64,000 nt of DNA from positions 62,001 through 126,000 of the forward strand of contig NZ_SUND01000002.1 of assembly GCF_005280205.1 (NCBI RefSeq), given 5' to 3'. A program made the translations under genes and the position numbers. Position 1 is the stretch's first letter, and the number at the start of each line of letters is the position of its first letter. The notes beneath the pieces were generated by a model, which did not search any database, was not told the origin of the DNA, and saw only the letters and a list, made by a program, of their open reading frames with translations. The DNA is from Bacillus yapensis. Lineage in GTDB: Bacteria > Bacillota > Bacilli > Bacillales > Cytobacillaceae. This document shows positions 55,823 to 64,000 of this stretch, piece after piece.

Positions 55823-56383
55823 ATGACAATTTTAATCATATTTAGTATCGTACTTAATGTCGTTGCCCTATTTTGTATCGCAATTCTGTACTTGCGGCAA
55901 AATAGACTTCTAGAAGTAGAAAAAAAACAGGAAAAACTCATTAAAGAAATGGAAGAGGTTATCTCAACGTATTTAATGGAAATGACCGAGGAAAATGAAA
56001 GATTTATTAATAAGGTCAGAGAGATGACAACTAAACAAACAACGAAAGAATATATAGCAGAAGAGCCGATAAAGGTAGAAGTCGATTTGGAGCGACCAGC
56101 GCCTAGAAAAGGCAATGTATATCAAGCGGTTCAAGCGTACAAAAAAACACCGTCCTCCAATACAGTGAAACAACAAGAGAATGCAGTGGAAATCACTCCT
56201 GCCACTGAAGTACCACCACAACAGGAGAATGACAATAATTCTACTGATCTATATTCTCAATCGTTTTATTATCAGGCTCTTTTACTTAAGAAACAAGGTC
56301 TGTCGATCGAGGACATCGCGCGAAGACTTAATAAAGGAAAAACCGAAATAGAGTTACTATTCAAATTACGACAAAATGAATAA
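55823..56383 (+). CDS. swrB: SwrB-like swarming/flagellar assembly protein
   Basis: Membrane-anchored protein that in B. subtilis promotes activation of the FliP-dependent export switch and swarming. 186 residues. N-terminal membrane segment at 2-23 (TILIIFSIVLNVVALFCIAI), a charged helical stalk (30-75), a variable Pro/Asn/Gln-rich linker and a C-terminal helix-turn-helix-like end (LLLKKQGLSIEDIARRLNKG). ATG after GAGGG. It is the last motility gene before rpsB. Confidence 0.85.
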   Translation: MTILIIFSIVLNVVALFCIAILYLRQNRLLEVEKKQEKLIKEMEEVISTYLMEMTEENERFINKVREMTTKQTTKEYIAEEPIKVEVDLERPAPRKGNVYQAVQAYKKTPSSNTVKQQENAVEITPATEVPPQQENDNNSTDLYSQSFYYQALLLKKQGLSIEDIARRLNKGKTEIELLFKLRQNE

Positions 56384-56390
56384 GAATGAC

Positions 56391-56419
56391 TTGATTCGCA
56401 TCTCTACATATGCTATATT
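56391..56419 (+). promoter_or_regulatory. sigma-A-type promoter for rpsB
   Basis: TTGATT 56391-56396, 17 bases, TATATT 56414-56419 with TGC just before it (extended -10). Starts 7 bases after the swrB stop. Confidence 0.7.
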
Positions 56420-56425
56420 TACAAA

Positions 56426-57240
<815 letters not shown>

Positions 57241-57286
57241 TTGTTAGGTGTTGGAGCAATAAAAGCTCAATAGATCTGCTTGAATG

Positions 57287-57328
57287 AAGGTGATAAGAGG
57301 GCTTTACCCTTCTTTATCACCTTTTTTT
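57287..57328 (+). terminator. intrinsic terminator between rpsB and tsf
   Basis: Stem AAGGTGATAA...GAGGG / CCCTTC...TTATCACCTT (about 15 bp, small bulge) followed by seven T. Probably reduces rather than abolishes readthrough into tsf. Confidence 0.9.
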
Positions 57329-57409
57329 GAGAATTATTTACAAATCATAGATTAGCTTTCGCTAGTCTTGCAAAAAATAACGATACATACCTTAAGGAGG
57401 ATAACCAAA

Positions 57410-58291
57410 ATGGCAATTACTGCTCAAATGGTAAAAGAACTGCGTGAAAAAACTGGCGCAGGTATGATGGACTGTAAAAAAGCGTTAACAGAAACAAATG
57501 GTGATATGGAAAAAGCAATTGATTTCTTACGTGAAAAAGGGATTGCTTCAGCTGCGAAAAAAGGTGACCGTATTGCTGCAGAAGGTCTTACTACTGTAAA
57601 AGTAAACGGAAACGAAGCTGTAATCTTAGAAGTTAACTCTGAAACTGACTTTGTTGCGAAAAACGAAGGTTTCCAAACACTTGTACAAGAATTAGCCGAT
57701 CACTTACTTGCTAAGAAGCCTGCAACTGTAGAAGAAGCTGTTGCTCAAACAATGGATAACGGTGCTACTGTTGAAGCTCATATTAACGCTGCAATCGCTA
57801 AAATCGGTGAAAAGTTAACTTTACGTCGTTTTGTAATTGAAACTAAAACTGATAACGATGCATTCGGTGCTTACCTACACATGGGTGGACGCATTGGTGT
57901 ATTAAGTGTTCTTGAAGGAACTACTGACGAAGAAGCTGCTAAGGATGTTTCTATGCACATCGCTGCATTAAACCCTAAGTTTGTTTCTCGTGACGAAGTA
58001 TCTGCTGAAGAAGTAGAGCGTGAGCGTCAAGTTCTTACTCAACAAGCATTAAACGAAGGAAAGCCTGAAAACATTGTTGCAAAAATGGTTGAAGGACGCC
58101 TTGGAAAATACTTTGAAGATGTGTGTGTTAACGACCAAACATTCGTTAAGAACCCAGATCAAAAAGTTCGCCAATTTGTTGAATCAAAAGGCGGAAAAAT
58201 CCGTAGCTTCGTTCGTTATGAAGTAGGAGAAGGTATCGAAAAGCGTGAAGATAACTTTGCTGAAGAAGTTATGAGCCAAGTTAAAAAATAA
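57410..58291 (+). CDS. tsf: elongation factor Ts
   Basis: Nucleotide exchange factor for EF-Tu. 293 residues, same as B. subtilis. N-terminal UBA-like domain ([19 protein letters not shown]), the conserved [15 protein letters not shown] core contact region and C-terminal dimerisation parts. The open frame extends upstream to 57368, but AAGGAGG at 57394-57400 places the start at ATG 57410. Confidence 0.98.
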   Translation: MAITAQMVKELREKTGAGMMDCKKALTETNGDMEKAIDFLREKGIASAAKKGDRIAAEGLTTVKVNGNEAVILEVNSETDFVAKNEGFQTLVQELADHLLAKKPATVEEAVAQTMDNGATVEAHINAAIAKIGEKLTLRRFVIETKTDNDAFGAYLHMGGRIGVLSVLEGTTDEEAAKDVSMHIAALNPKFVSRDEVSAEEVERERQVLTQQALNEGKPENIVAKMVEGRLGKYFEDVCVNDQTFVKNPDQKVRQFVESKGGKIRSFVRYEVGEGIEKREDNFAEEVMSQVKK

Positions 58292-58300
58292 TTGACAGTC

Positions 58301-58338
58301 AGATAAGTTGTCTCTAACTTGAGACAGCGTTCTTATCT
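58301..58338 (+). repeat. two-stem hairpin after tsf
   Basis: Outer stem AGATAAG / CTTATCT encloses an inner TGTCTC / GAGACA stem. It begins 9 bases after the tsf stop; A-rich, not T-rich, sequence follows. Confidence 0.55.
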
Positions 58339-58345
58339 AAAAAGT

Positions 58346-58370
58346 AGGGGACACATTGTGTTCCCTCTTT
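58346..58370 (+). terminator. intrinsic terminator after tsf
   Basis: Stem AGGGGACAC / GTGTTCCCT (9 bp, one wobble, 3-nt loop) then CTTTT. T-run is short. Confidence 0.65.
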
Positions 58371-58379
58371 TCAAAGAAA

Positions 58380-58650
58380 AGGCTCTTTTCGTAAATGTTG
58401 TTGCTTTCGATTCATAAATTGGTATACAAATTAACTATATTGCTAAAAAAACAATTTGGGAGCAACGAAAAGTGCCGTGCAAAAATCATGTGTGCCCTTA
58501 AACCTAATAGGAGGGGTAAATGTCGGCTCTTGGACATTTACGAAAACTACAATCATTGCGAAAACAGCAAAAGTAAAAGGATACAATTTTCTCCTTGGAG
58601 GTCGCGTTCGACTTCGTGGATACAATAGACTTCAAGGAAATTGAAATATA
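58380..58650 (+). promoter_or_regulatory. structured leader-like region upstream of pyrH
   Basis: About 270 bases without a convincing gene. Contains CCCT / AGGG closing a CCT / AGG stem (58495-58515), a perfect 9-bp stem GTAAATGTC (58516-58524) / GACATTTAC (58533-58541), CTCC/GGAG and GTCG/CGAC mini-stems, and a direct repeat GGATACAAT around 58578 and 58618. A leader RNA for pyrH is possible; no known riboswitch core was recognised. Confidence 0.4.
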
Positions 58651-58665
58651 CATATGGAGGTTCCA

Positions 58666-59391
58666 ATGAGCAGTCCAAAATACAAACGAGTTGTCTTAAA
58701 GCTAAGTGGTGAAGCTTTAGCCGGAGAAAAAGGTTTTGGAATTAATCCAACCGTAATTAAATCAGTGGCAAATCAAGTAAAAGATATAGCAGAATTAGGT
58801 GTTGAAGTAGCCGTTGTGGTTGGTGGTGGCAATATCTGGCGTGGAAAGATTGGCGAAGAAATGGGAATGGATCGAGCAAATGCTGATTATATGGGCATGC
58901 TTGCAACGGTTATGAACTCATTAGCTCTTCAGGATAGCCTTGAACAAGAGGGTGTAGAAACTCGCGTTCAAACATCTATCGAAATGAGACAGGTAGCTGA
59001 GCCATACATCCGTAGAAGAGCGATTCGTCATCTTGAGAAAAAGAGAGTTGTCATTTTTGCTGCTGGAACAGGAAATCCATACTTCTCTACAGATACAACT
59101 GCAGCCTTACGTGCTGCAGAAATTGAAGCAGATGTCATCCTCATGGCGAAGAACAATGTGGATGGAGTATACTCTGCCGATCCAAGAATTGATGCTAATG
59201 CGAAGAAATACGATGAACTTTCTTATTTAGATGTATTAAAAGAAGGCTTAGCAGTTATGGATTCTACAGCATCATCTTTATGTATGGATAATGATATCCC
59301 ACTCATTGTTTTTTCAATCATGGAGAATGGAAACATTAAAAGAGCTGTTCTAGGTGAAACAATTGGAACTATTGTAAGGGGGAAAAACTAA
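58666..59391 (+). CDS. pyrH: UMP kinase
   Basis: Phosphorylates UMP to UDP in pyrimidine nucleotide synthesis; bacterial hexameric type. 241 residues. Amino-acid-kinase fold with [23 protein letters not shown], and [28 protein letters not shown] near the end. ATG 58654 lies upstream of the GGAGG site, so ATG 58666 is the likely start. Adjacent to frr with 1-base overlap. Confidence 0.97.
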   Translation: MSSPKYKRVVLKLSGEALAGEKGFGINPTVIKSVANQVKDIAELGVEVAVVVGGGNIWRGKIGEEMGMDRANADYMGMLATVMNSLALQDSLEQEGVETRVQTSIEMRQVAEPYIRRRAIRHLEKKRVVIFAAGTGNPYFSTDTTAALRAAEIEADVILMAKNNVDGVYSADPRIDANAKKYDELSYLDVLKEGLAVMDSTASSLCMDNDIPLIVFSIMENGNIKRAVLGETIGTIVRGKN

Positions 59392-59948
59392 TGCCAAAAC
59401 AAGTCATTGCTAATGTAAAAGACAGAATGACAAAAGCTATTGGGGCTTATACTCGTGAGCTTGCAAGTATTCGCGCTGGACGTGCAAGTGCTTCTCTACT
59501 AGACAGAATCACTGTTGACTATTATGGTGCACCAACTCCAGTCAACCAGCTTGCTGGTGTGTCAGTTCCAGAAGCTCGTCTTCTAGTGATTCAACCTTAT
59601 GACAAATCTGTTTTAGGAGAAATTGAAAAAGCGATTTTGAAATCGGATCTTGGTTTAACACCAACGAACGATGGTAGTGTGATTCGCTTAATGATTCCTC
59701 AATTAACAGAAGAGCGCCGTAAGGACCTTGTGAAAGTCGTGAAGAAGGAAGCGGAGGAAGCAAAAGTAGCAATCCGTAACATTCGTCGCGATGGTAACGA
59801 GGATCTTAAGAAGCTTGAGAAAAACGGTGAAATAACTGAAGATGCACTTCGTGGATATTCAGATGATATTCAAAAAGTAACAGATGAGTATATTGCGAAA
59901 GTAGATAGTCTTACTAAAGATAAAGAAAAAGAAATTTTAGAAGTATAA
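59391..59948 (+). CDS. frr: ribosome recycling factor
   Basis: Splits post-termination ribosomes with EF-G. 185 residues. Family segments [32 protein letters not shown] and the C-terminal long helical bundle ([20 protein letters not shown]). GGGGGAAA site inside the end of pyrH. Followed by a terminator. Confidence 0.98.
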   Translation: MPKQVIANVKDRMTKAIGAYTRELASIRAGRASASLLDRITVDYYGAPTPVNQLAGVSVPEARLLVIQPYDKSVLGEIEKAILKSDLGLTPTNDGSVIRLMIPQLTEERRKDLVKVVKKEAEEAKVAIRNIRRDGNEDLKKLEKNGEITEDALRGYSDDIQKVTDEYIAKVDSLTKDKEKEILEV

Positions 59949-59961
59949 GGTTCTTCCTCAG

Positions 59962-59989
59962 GCCCTCTAATCTTTAGGGGGTTTTTCTT
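59962..59989 (+). terminator. intrinsic terminator after frr
   Basis: Stem CCCTCTAA / TTAGGGGG with one wobble, followed by TTTTTCTTTT. Confidence 0.85.
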
Positions 59990-60298
59990 TTATTATCTGC
60001 TTCTGTGTCTTAAAAAGGTTGGCATGTACATATTTTATTAGAGACTTCATTTTATTGAGAAAAATATATTCTATCCCTATTTTGTATGCTATCTTCTTAA
60101 TAAATCTTTATTTTTAGTTGGAATAGCAATAAAGTTTGAGAAAAGAACCATAATTTTTGGTATGATAGATGCAGAAAAGGTAAAATAGTGGAATATATTG
60201 ACTTTAAGGATCTGTTTTTCTCATAAAATAATACCTGCCGATTGAAGCGAACTGTACGTAGAATCAGAGAAAAATCATCCTTTGGAGGAGCAGAAATA
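59990..60298 (+). promoter_or_regulatory. uppS upstream region with promoter candidate
   Basis: 309 bases without a gene. Candidate promoter: TTGAGA 60136-60141, a long 19-base spacer, and TATGAT 60161-60166 preceded by TGG (extended -10). This gives a leader of about 130 nt. No clear stem with T-run. Confidence 0.45.
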
Positions 60299-61075
60299 AT
60301 GTTAGATAAAATGAAGCCTTGGAAGAACACGAAAAATTCTTCCGTTCTCCGAGATAAGATAGAAGTGATAAAAGAACAGTCTATCCCAGCTCACGTAGCG
60401 ATCATTATGGACGGTAATGGTAGATGGGCAAAGAAAAGGGCGTTGCCTCGAATTGCTGGTCACCATGAAGGGATGAAAGTGGTGCGTAAAATTACTAAGC
60501 TTGCTAATCAGCTTGGAATTAAAAGACTCACTCTTTATGCTTTCTCCACAGAAAATTGGAAGCGTCCGAAAACTGAGGTTGATTACTTGATGAAGCTCCC
60601 TGAGGAATTTCTAGGGACGTTTTTGCCAGAGTTGGTCGAGGAGAATGTTAGAGTCGAGATGATGGGCTATAAAGAGAGCTTGCCATCCCACACTCTTAAG
60701 GCGATTGAAAGAGCAATGAACGCAACAAAAGAAAATAATGGATTAGTATTAAATTTTGCCCTGAATTATGGTAGTAGAGCAGAGATTGTCGATGGGGTCA
60801 AACGTGTCTTAGATGATTACAAACGTGGTATAATAAGTGAAGAAATGTTGAATGAGGATTCTTTTTCAACTTATTTAATGACAAAGAATACTCCAGACCC
60901 TGATCTCTTAATCAGAACGAGTGGAGAAATTCGCTTAAGTAATTTTATGCTTTGGCAATTGGCGTACACAGAGTTTTGGTTCACAGATGTGCTTTGGCCT
61001 GATTTCAATGAAAATCATCTATTGGAGGCAATAGAAGTATATCAAAATCGCCAAAGACGATTTGGTGGAGTATAA
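60299..61075 (+). CDS. uppS: undecaprenyl diphosphate synthase (isoprenyl transferase)
   Basis: Cis-prenyltransferase making the C55 lipid carrier for peptidoglycan and teichoic acids. 258 residues from ATG 60299. Catalytic Asp38 in IIMDGNGRWAKKR, followed by the YAFSTENWKRP segment and the C-terminal DPDLLIRTSGEIRLSNFMLW signature. The frame is open to TTG 60242, but GGAGGAG at 60284-60290 fits ATG 60299. First gene of uppS-cdsA. Confidence 0.97.
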   Translation: MLDKMKPWKNTKNSSVLRDKIEVIKEQSIPAHVAIIMDGNGRWAKKRALPRIAGHHEGMKVVRKITKLANQLGIKRLTLYAFSTENWKRPKTEVDYLMKLPEEFLGTFLPELVEENVRVEMMGYKESLPSHTLKAIERAMNATKENNGLVLNFALNYGSRAEIVDGVKRVLDDYKRGIISEEMLNEDSFSTYLMTKNTPDPDLLIRTSGEIRLSNFMLWQLAYTEFWFTDVLWPDFNENHLLEAIEVYQNRQRRFGGV

Positions 61076-61097
61076 CGAAGGTGTTGAATATATAATA

Positions 61098-61877
61098 ATG
61101 AAACAAAGAATTATTACAGCAGTTATCGCAGCAGCCGTTTTTCTACCAATAGTTATATTAGGTGGACTGCCAATTGTTTTACTAGCATATTTATTGGCAT
61201 CTGTTGCTTTGTATGAATTGTTAAAAATGCGAAATCTAAAGATTTTTTCCATTCCAGGTATTGTTTCATTGATTTTATTATGGATTATTTTGTTACCGGA
61301 AGGAATTTGGCCAGATATAGCGCTGACCAAGATTGAGGTTGCTGCCATTGCAGTCTTACTCTTTCTAAGTTATACAGTGATCACAAAAAATAAGTTTACT
61401 TTTGAGGATGTTGGCTTTTCCATTATCGCGATTGTTTATGTAGGCTTAGGCTTCTTCTATTTTATTGAAACGAGAGAAGAAGGTATTGTGTACATTATCT
61501 ACTCCTTGTTCATGATTTGGGCAACGGATTCTGGTGCTTATTTTATGGGACGTGCTTTTGGTAAAAGAAAGCTATGGCCTGAAATTAGTCCTAATAAAAC
61601 AGTTGAAGGCTTCTTCGGCGGGATCGTATGGGCTGTTATTGTCTCTATTCTTTTTGTTATTTTCACGGATATCGATGCATCTTTCCTTGAGTTTGGTATT
61701 TTAACGATTGCTTTATCGATATTTGGGCAACTTGGGGATTTGGTCGAGTCTGCTTTGAAAAGACATTATAATGTCAAAGATTCTGGTAATATTCTTCCAG
61801 GACACGGTGGGATACTAGACCGTTTTGACAGTCTCTTATTTGTATGGCCGCTTTTAAACTTCTTTTATTTATTATAG
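61098..61877 (+). CDS. cdsA: phosphatidate cytidylyltransferase
   Basis: Makes CDP-diacylglycerol for phospholipid synthesis. 259 residues with about seven membrane segments. C-terminal signature GDLVESALKRHYNVKDSG followed by LPGHGGILDRFDS. The start is taken as ATG 61098 (MKQRIITAV, as in B. subtilis); an in-frame GTG at 61062 overlaps uppS. GAAGGTG lies 14 bases before the ATG. Confidence 0.96.
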   Translation: MKQRIITAVIAAAVFLPIVILGGLPIVLLAYLLASVALYELLKMRNLKIFSIPGIVSLILLWIILLPEGIWPDIALTKIEVAAIAVLLFLSYTVITKNKFTFEDVGFSIIAIVYVGLGFFYFIETREEGIVYIIYSLFMIWATDSGAYFMGRAFGKRKLWPEISPNKTVEGFFGGIVWAVIVSILFVIFTDIDASFLEFGILTIALSIFGQLGDLVESALKRHYNVKDSGNILPGHGGILDRFDSLLFVWPLLNFFYLL

Positions 61878-61925
61878 AATGGCGGTTTACTTCCATTTTT
61901 AAATTTCAACTTTAAGAATTATCCA

Positions 61926-62045
61926 GCGCTAGGACCATTGATAGTTTTTTCTGTATTCGAACGATAATCCGTTAACCGGAAATGCGGGGTTGTTTTAACG
62001 AGGACCCTAATTCAATACTGATAATCAATGGTCCTGCGCTTTTCT
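61926..62045 (+). promoter_or_regulatory. branched inverted-repeat structure with T-rich end between cdsA and dxr
   Basis: GCGC(T)AGGACCATTGAT (61926-61942) pairs with ATCAATGGTCCTGCGC (62024-62039) over 16 bp with one bulge, followed by TTTTC. Inside is a second stem CGTTAA / TTAACG. The pattern could be an attenuator or terminator whose stem closes a long branched loop; it ends about 20 bases before dxr. Confidence 0.6.
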
Positions 62046-62064
62046 TATTTCAGGAGTGAATTTG

Positions 62065-63210
62065 GTGAAATATATTAGTTTATTGGGAGCAACAGGTTCC
62101 ATCGGGACACAGACATTGGATATTATTCAAGAACATCCTAGTGAGTTTCGTCTAGTTGCGATGTCGGTGGGACGTAATATAGCACTTGCGAGAAAAATTA
62201 TAGTAGAAAATAAGCCTGAACTTGTATCTGTAGTGAATAAAGAAGATGCTGATCGTTTAAGACATGAGTTTCCTAATATCACGTTTACTTACGGTGCAGA
62301 AGGTCTAGTAGAAATTGCTACATATCCGAAAGCTTCCATATTACTTAATGCAGTCATCGGAAGTGTAGGGCTTTTTCCAACACTGGAAGCAATTCGGAAT
62401 GGAAAAACAATCTGTATAGCCAATAAGGAAACTTTGGTCACTGCGGGTCATTTAGTAATGAACGAAGCAAGAAAATACGGTGTTCCAATCCTCCCAGTGG
62501 ATAGTGAACATTCAGCGATTTTTCAAGCGTTACAGGGAGAGAAAGAAAAGAACATTGAAAGACTTATTCTCACTGCATCTGGAGGAAGCTTCAGAGACAA
62601 GAATAGAGAAGAATTGCAGAATGTAACTGTAGAACAGGCCCTAAACCATCCAAATTGGTCTATGGGTGCAAAGATTACGATTGATTCTGCATCAATGATG
62701 AATAAAGGGCTAGAAGTAATTGAAGCACATTGGCTATTTGATATCCCATATGAAAAAATAGATGTCCTACTTCATAAAGAAAGCATTATTCACTCCATGG
62801 TTGAATTCCACGATAGTAGTGTAATTGCACAATTAGGAACACCGGATATGCGAGTGCCAATCCAATATGCCTTAACATATCCGGATAGACTCCCATTAAA
62901 GACTGCTAACCGCCTTAATTTAGCTGAAATTGGTCAGCTCCATTTTGCTAAGATGGACATGGAAAGATTCCGTTGCCTTCATTTTGCTTTTGAGGCCGGA
63001 AAAATTGGAGGAACGCTGCCAACTGTATTGAACGCAGCCAATGAAACTGCGGTGCAAGCCTTCTTAGATGGAAAAATTACTTTCCTTCAAATAGAGGATT
63101 TCATTGAAAAATCATTGAGCTCTCATAAACCTGTGATGAATCCGAATCTTTCTCTCATTCAGGAGGTAGACTTAGAGACAAGAGCATATGTGAACACACT
63201 TCTACAATAA
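62065..63210 (+). CDS. dxr: 1-deoxy-D-xylulose 5-phosphate reductoisomerase
   Basis: Second step of the MEP isoprenoid route, NADPH and metal dependent. 381 residues from GTG 62065. NADPH loop [15 protein letters not shown], metal/substrate motifs [23 protein letters not shown] and [18 protein letters not shown] at 62056 overlaps the AGGAG ribosome site, so the second GTG is chosen. Supplies isoprenyl units that UppS uses upstream. Confidence 0.96.
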   Translation: MKYISLLGATGSIGTQTLDIIQEHPSEFRLVAMSVGRNIALARKIIVENKPELVSVVNKEDADRLRHEFPNITFTYGAEGLVEIATYPKASILLNAVIGSVGLFPTLEAIRNGKTICIANKETLVTAGHLVMNEARKYGVPILPVDSEHSAIFQALQGEKEKNIERLILTASGGSFRDKNREELQNVTVEQALNHPNWSMGAKITIDSASMMNKGLEVIEAHWLFDIPYEKIDVLLHKESIIHSMVEFHDSSVIAQLGTPDMRVPIQYALTYPDRLPLKTANRLNLAEIGQLHFAKMDMERFRCLHFAFEAGKIGGTLPTVLNAANETAVQAFLDGKITFLQIEDFIEKSLSSHKPVMNPNLSLIQEVDLETRAYVNTLLQ

Positions 63211-63224
63211 AAGGTGGTTATATT

Positions 63225-64000
63225 TTGAGTACAGTAATAGCCTTTATTATTATTTTTGGAGCGCTAGTTTTTTTTCATGAATTAGGACATTTAATTTTCG
63301 CGAAACGAGCAGGCATCCTTTGCCGTGAATTTGCGATCGGGATGGGACCAAGGATCTTTTCCTTTACGAAAAATGATACAGTCTATACAATCCGCCTCCT
63401 ACCTATTGGGGGATATGTTCGTATGGCTGGTGAAGACCCTGAAATGGTCGAAATCAAACCAGGATATCGCGTCGGCTTAATGTTTGATAGTAATGAAGAA
63501 GTAAGCAAAATCATTCTTAACAACAAAGAGAAGTATCCTGACCTACGTATTATCGAAGTAGAATACGCAGATGTTGAACATGAATTAATTATCAAAGGAT
63601 ATGTTGAAGGTGAAGATGACGATGAGGTTCTGCAAACCTTCAAGATTAGTCGCACTGCAGTATTTGTAGAGAATGGCAAAGAGAGCTTAATTGCTCCATA
63701 TGACCGACAATTTGCATCTAAAACACTTGGTCAAAGAACAATGGCGATTTTCGCAGGACCAATGATGAACTTTATTCTGGCGTTTGTTGTCTTTGTTATT
63801 ATTGCCTTGATTCAAGGAATTCCGTCGACTGAACCGATGCTTGGGAAGCTAACACCTGATGGTAGCGCAAAGGAAGCGGGGCTACAAGAAGGAGATATTA
63901 TTTATTCTGTTGGTGGAGCTGAAATTTCTAGTTGGACTGATGTAGTCGAAATTATTCAAAAGAGTCCAGAGAAGGAATTGGAATTTCACCTTGAACGAGA
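63225..64000 (+). CDS. rseP: site-2 metalloprotease RseP (RasP), 5' part
   Basis: Intramembrane zinc protease that cleaves anti-sigma factors and remnant signal peptides. The gene runs off the window end; about 258 residues are present. Zinc motif HELGH at residues 18-22 within the first membrane segment, then KRAGILCREFAIGMGP and GGYVRMAGEDPEM, a second membrane segment (FAGPMMNFILAFVVFVII) and the start of a PDZ domain (GSAKEAGLQEGDIIYSVGG). TTG start after AAGGTGG, 14 bases after dxr. Confidence 0.96.
   Translation, partial: MSTVIAFIIIFGALVFFHELGHLIFAKRAGILCREFAIGMGPRIFSFTKNDTVYTIRLLPIGGYVRMAGEDPEMVEIKPGYRVGLMFDSNEEVSKIILNNKEKYPDLRIIEVEYADVEHELIIKGYVEGEDDDEVLQTFKISRTAVFVENGKESLIAPYDRQFASKTLGQRTMAIFAGPMMNFILAFVVFVIIALIQGIPSTEPMLGKLTPDGSAKEAGLQEGDIIYSVGGAEISSWTDVVEIIQKSPEKELEFHLER

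Noticed and set aside
58441-58640. Known riboswitch before pyrH
   Set aside because: No core motif of the common classes (SAM, preQ1, purine, fluoride, ZTP, guanidine) could be recognised by eye.
58395-58644. Two overlapping short + strand frames upstream of pyrH
   Set aside because: No ribosome site, no family match, and the region is better explained by stem-forming repeats.

Overview
The window is a chromosomal segment from a low-GC, motile, endospore-former-type Firmicute of the family Bacillaceae. Protein sequences and gene order follow the Bacillus subtilis fabG-acpP-rnc-smc to rseP stretch closely, but details differ enough (no trmFO between topA and xerC, a FapA-type DUF342 gene after sigD, extra structured spacers) that it is not B. 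subtilis itself. Every convincing gene lies on the + strand. No tRNA, rRNA, insertion sequence, prophage or CRISPR array was seen.

Region by region: 1-745 holds the end of fabG and acpP (fatty acid synthesis). 894-6256 holds rnc, smc and ftsY (RNA processing, chromosome condensation, SRP receptor). 6257-6847 is a long spacer with five 52-bp tandem repeats. 6848-11496 holds ylxM-ffh, rpsP-khpA-ylqD-rimM-trmD and rplS with an L19-type leader (SRP and ribosome biogenesis). 11815-16326 holds a type I signal peptidase, rbgA, rnhB and a FliK-like/FlhB-C-like pair (ylqG-ylqH). 16531-19614 holds sucCD and dprA. 19997-26169 holds topA and the xerC-hslV-hslU-codY operon.

From 26596 to 53075 runs a complete fla/che operon: rod and basal body (flgBC, fliEF), switch (fliG, fliM, fliY), export ATPase set (fliHIJ), hook and hook-length genes (fliK, flgD, flgE), export gate (fliOPQR, flhBA), placement regulators (flhFG) and chemotaxis (cheY, cheB, cheA, cheW, cheC, cheD). 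An intrinsic terminator then a new promoter-like sequence precede sigD, followed by fapA, an unknown small gene and swrB. 56539-64000 returns to housekeeping: rpsB, tsf, pyrH, frr, uppS, cdsA, dxr and the start of rseP.

Coding content is largely conventional. The least explained signals are in spacers: the 52-bp array (6353-6612), a 210-nt hairpin-rich gap inside fla/che between fliE and fliF, a hairpin that would bring a distant Shine-Dalgarno close to the swrD start, branched inverted-repeat structures upstream of rbgA and dxr, and a 374-nt structured gap before pyrH. The second FliK/FlhB-C-like pair outside the flagellar operon is the best candidate for a little-described protein system.
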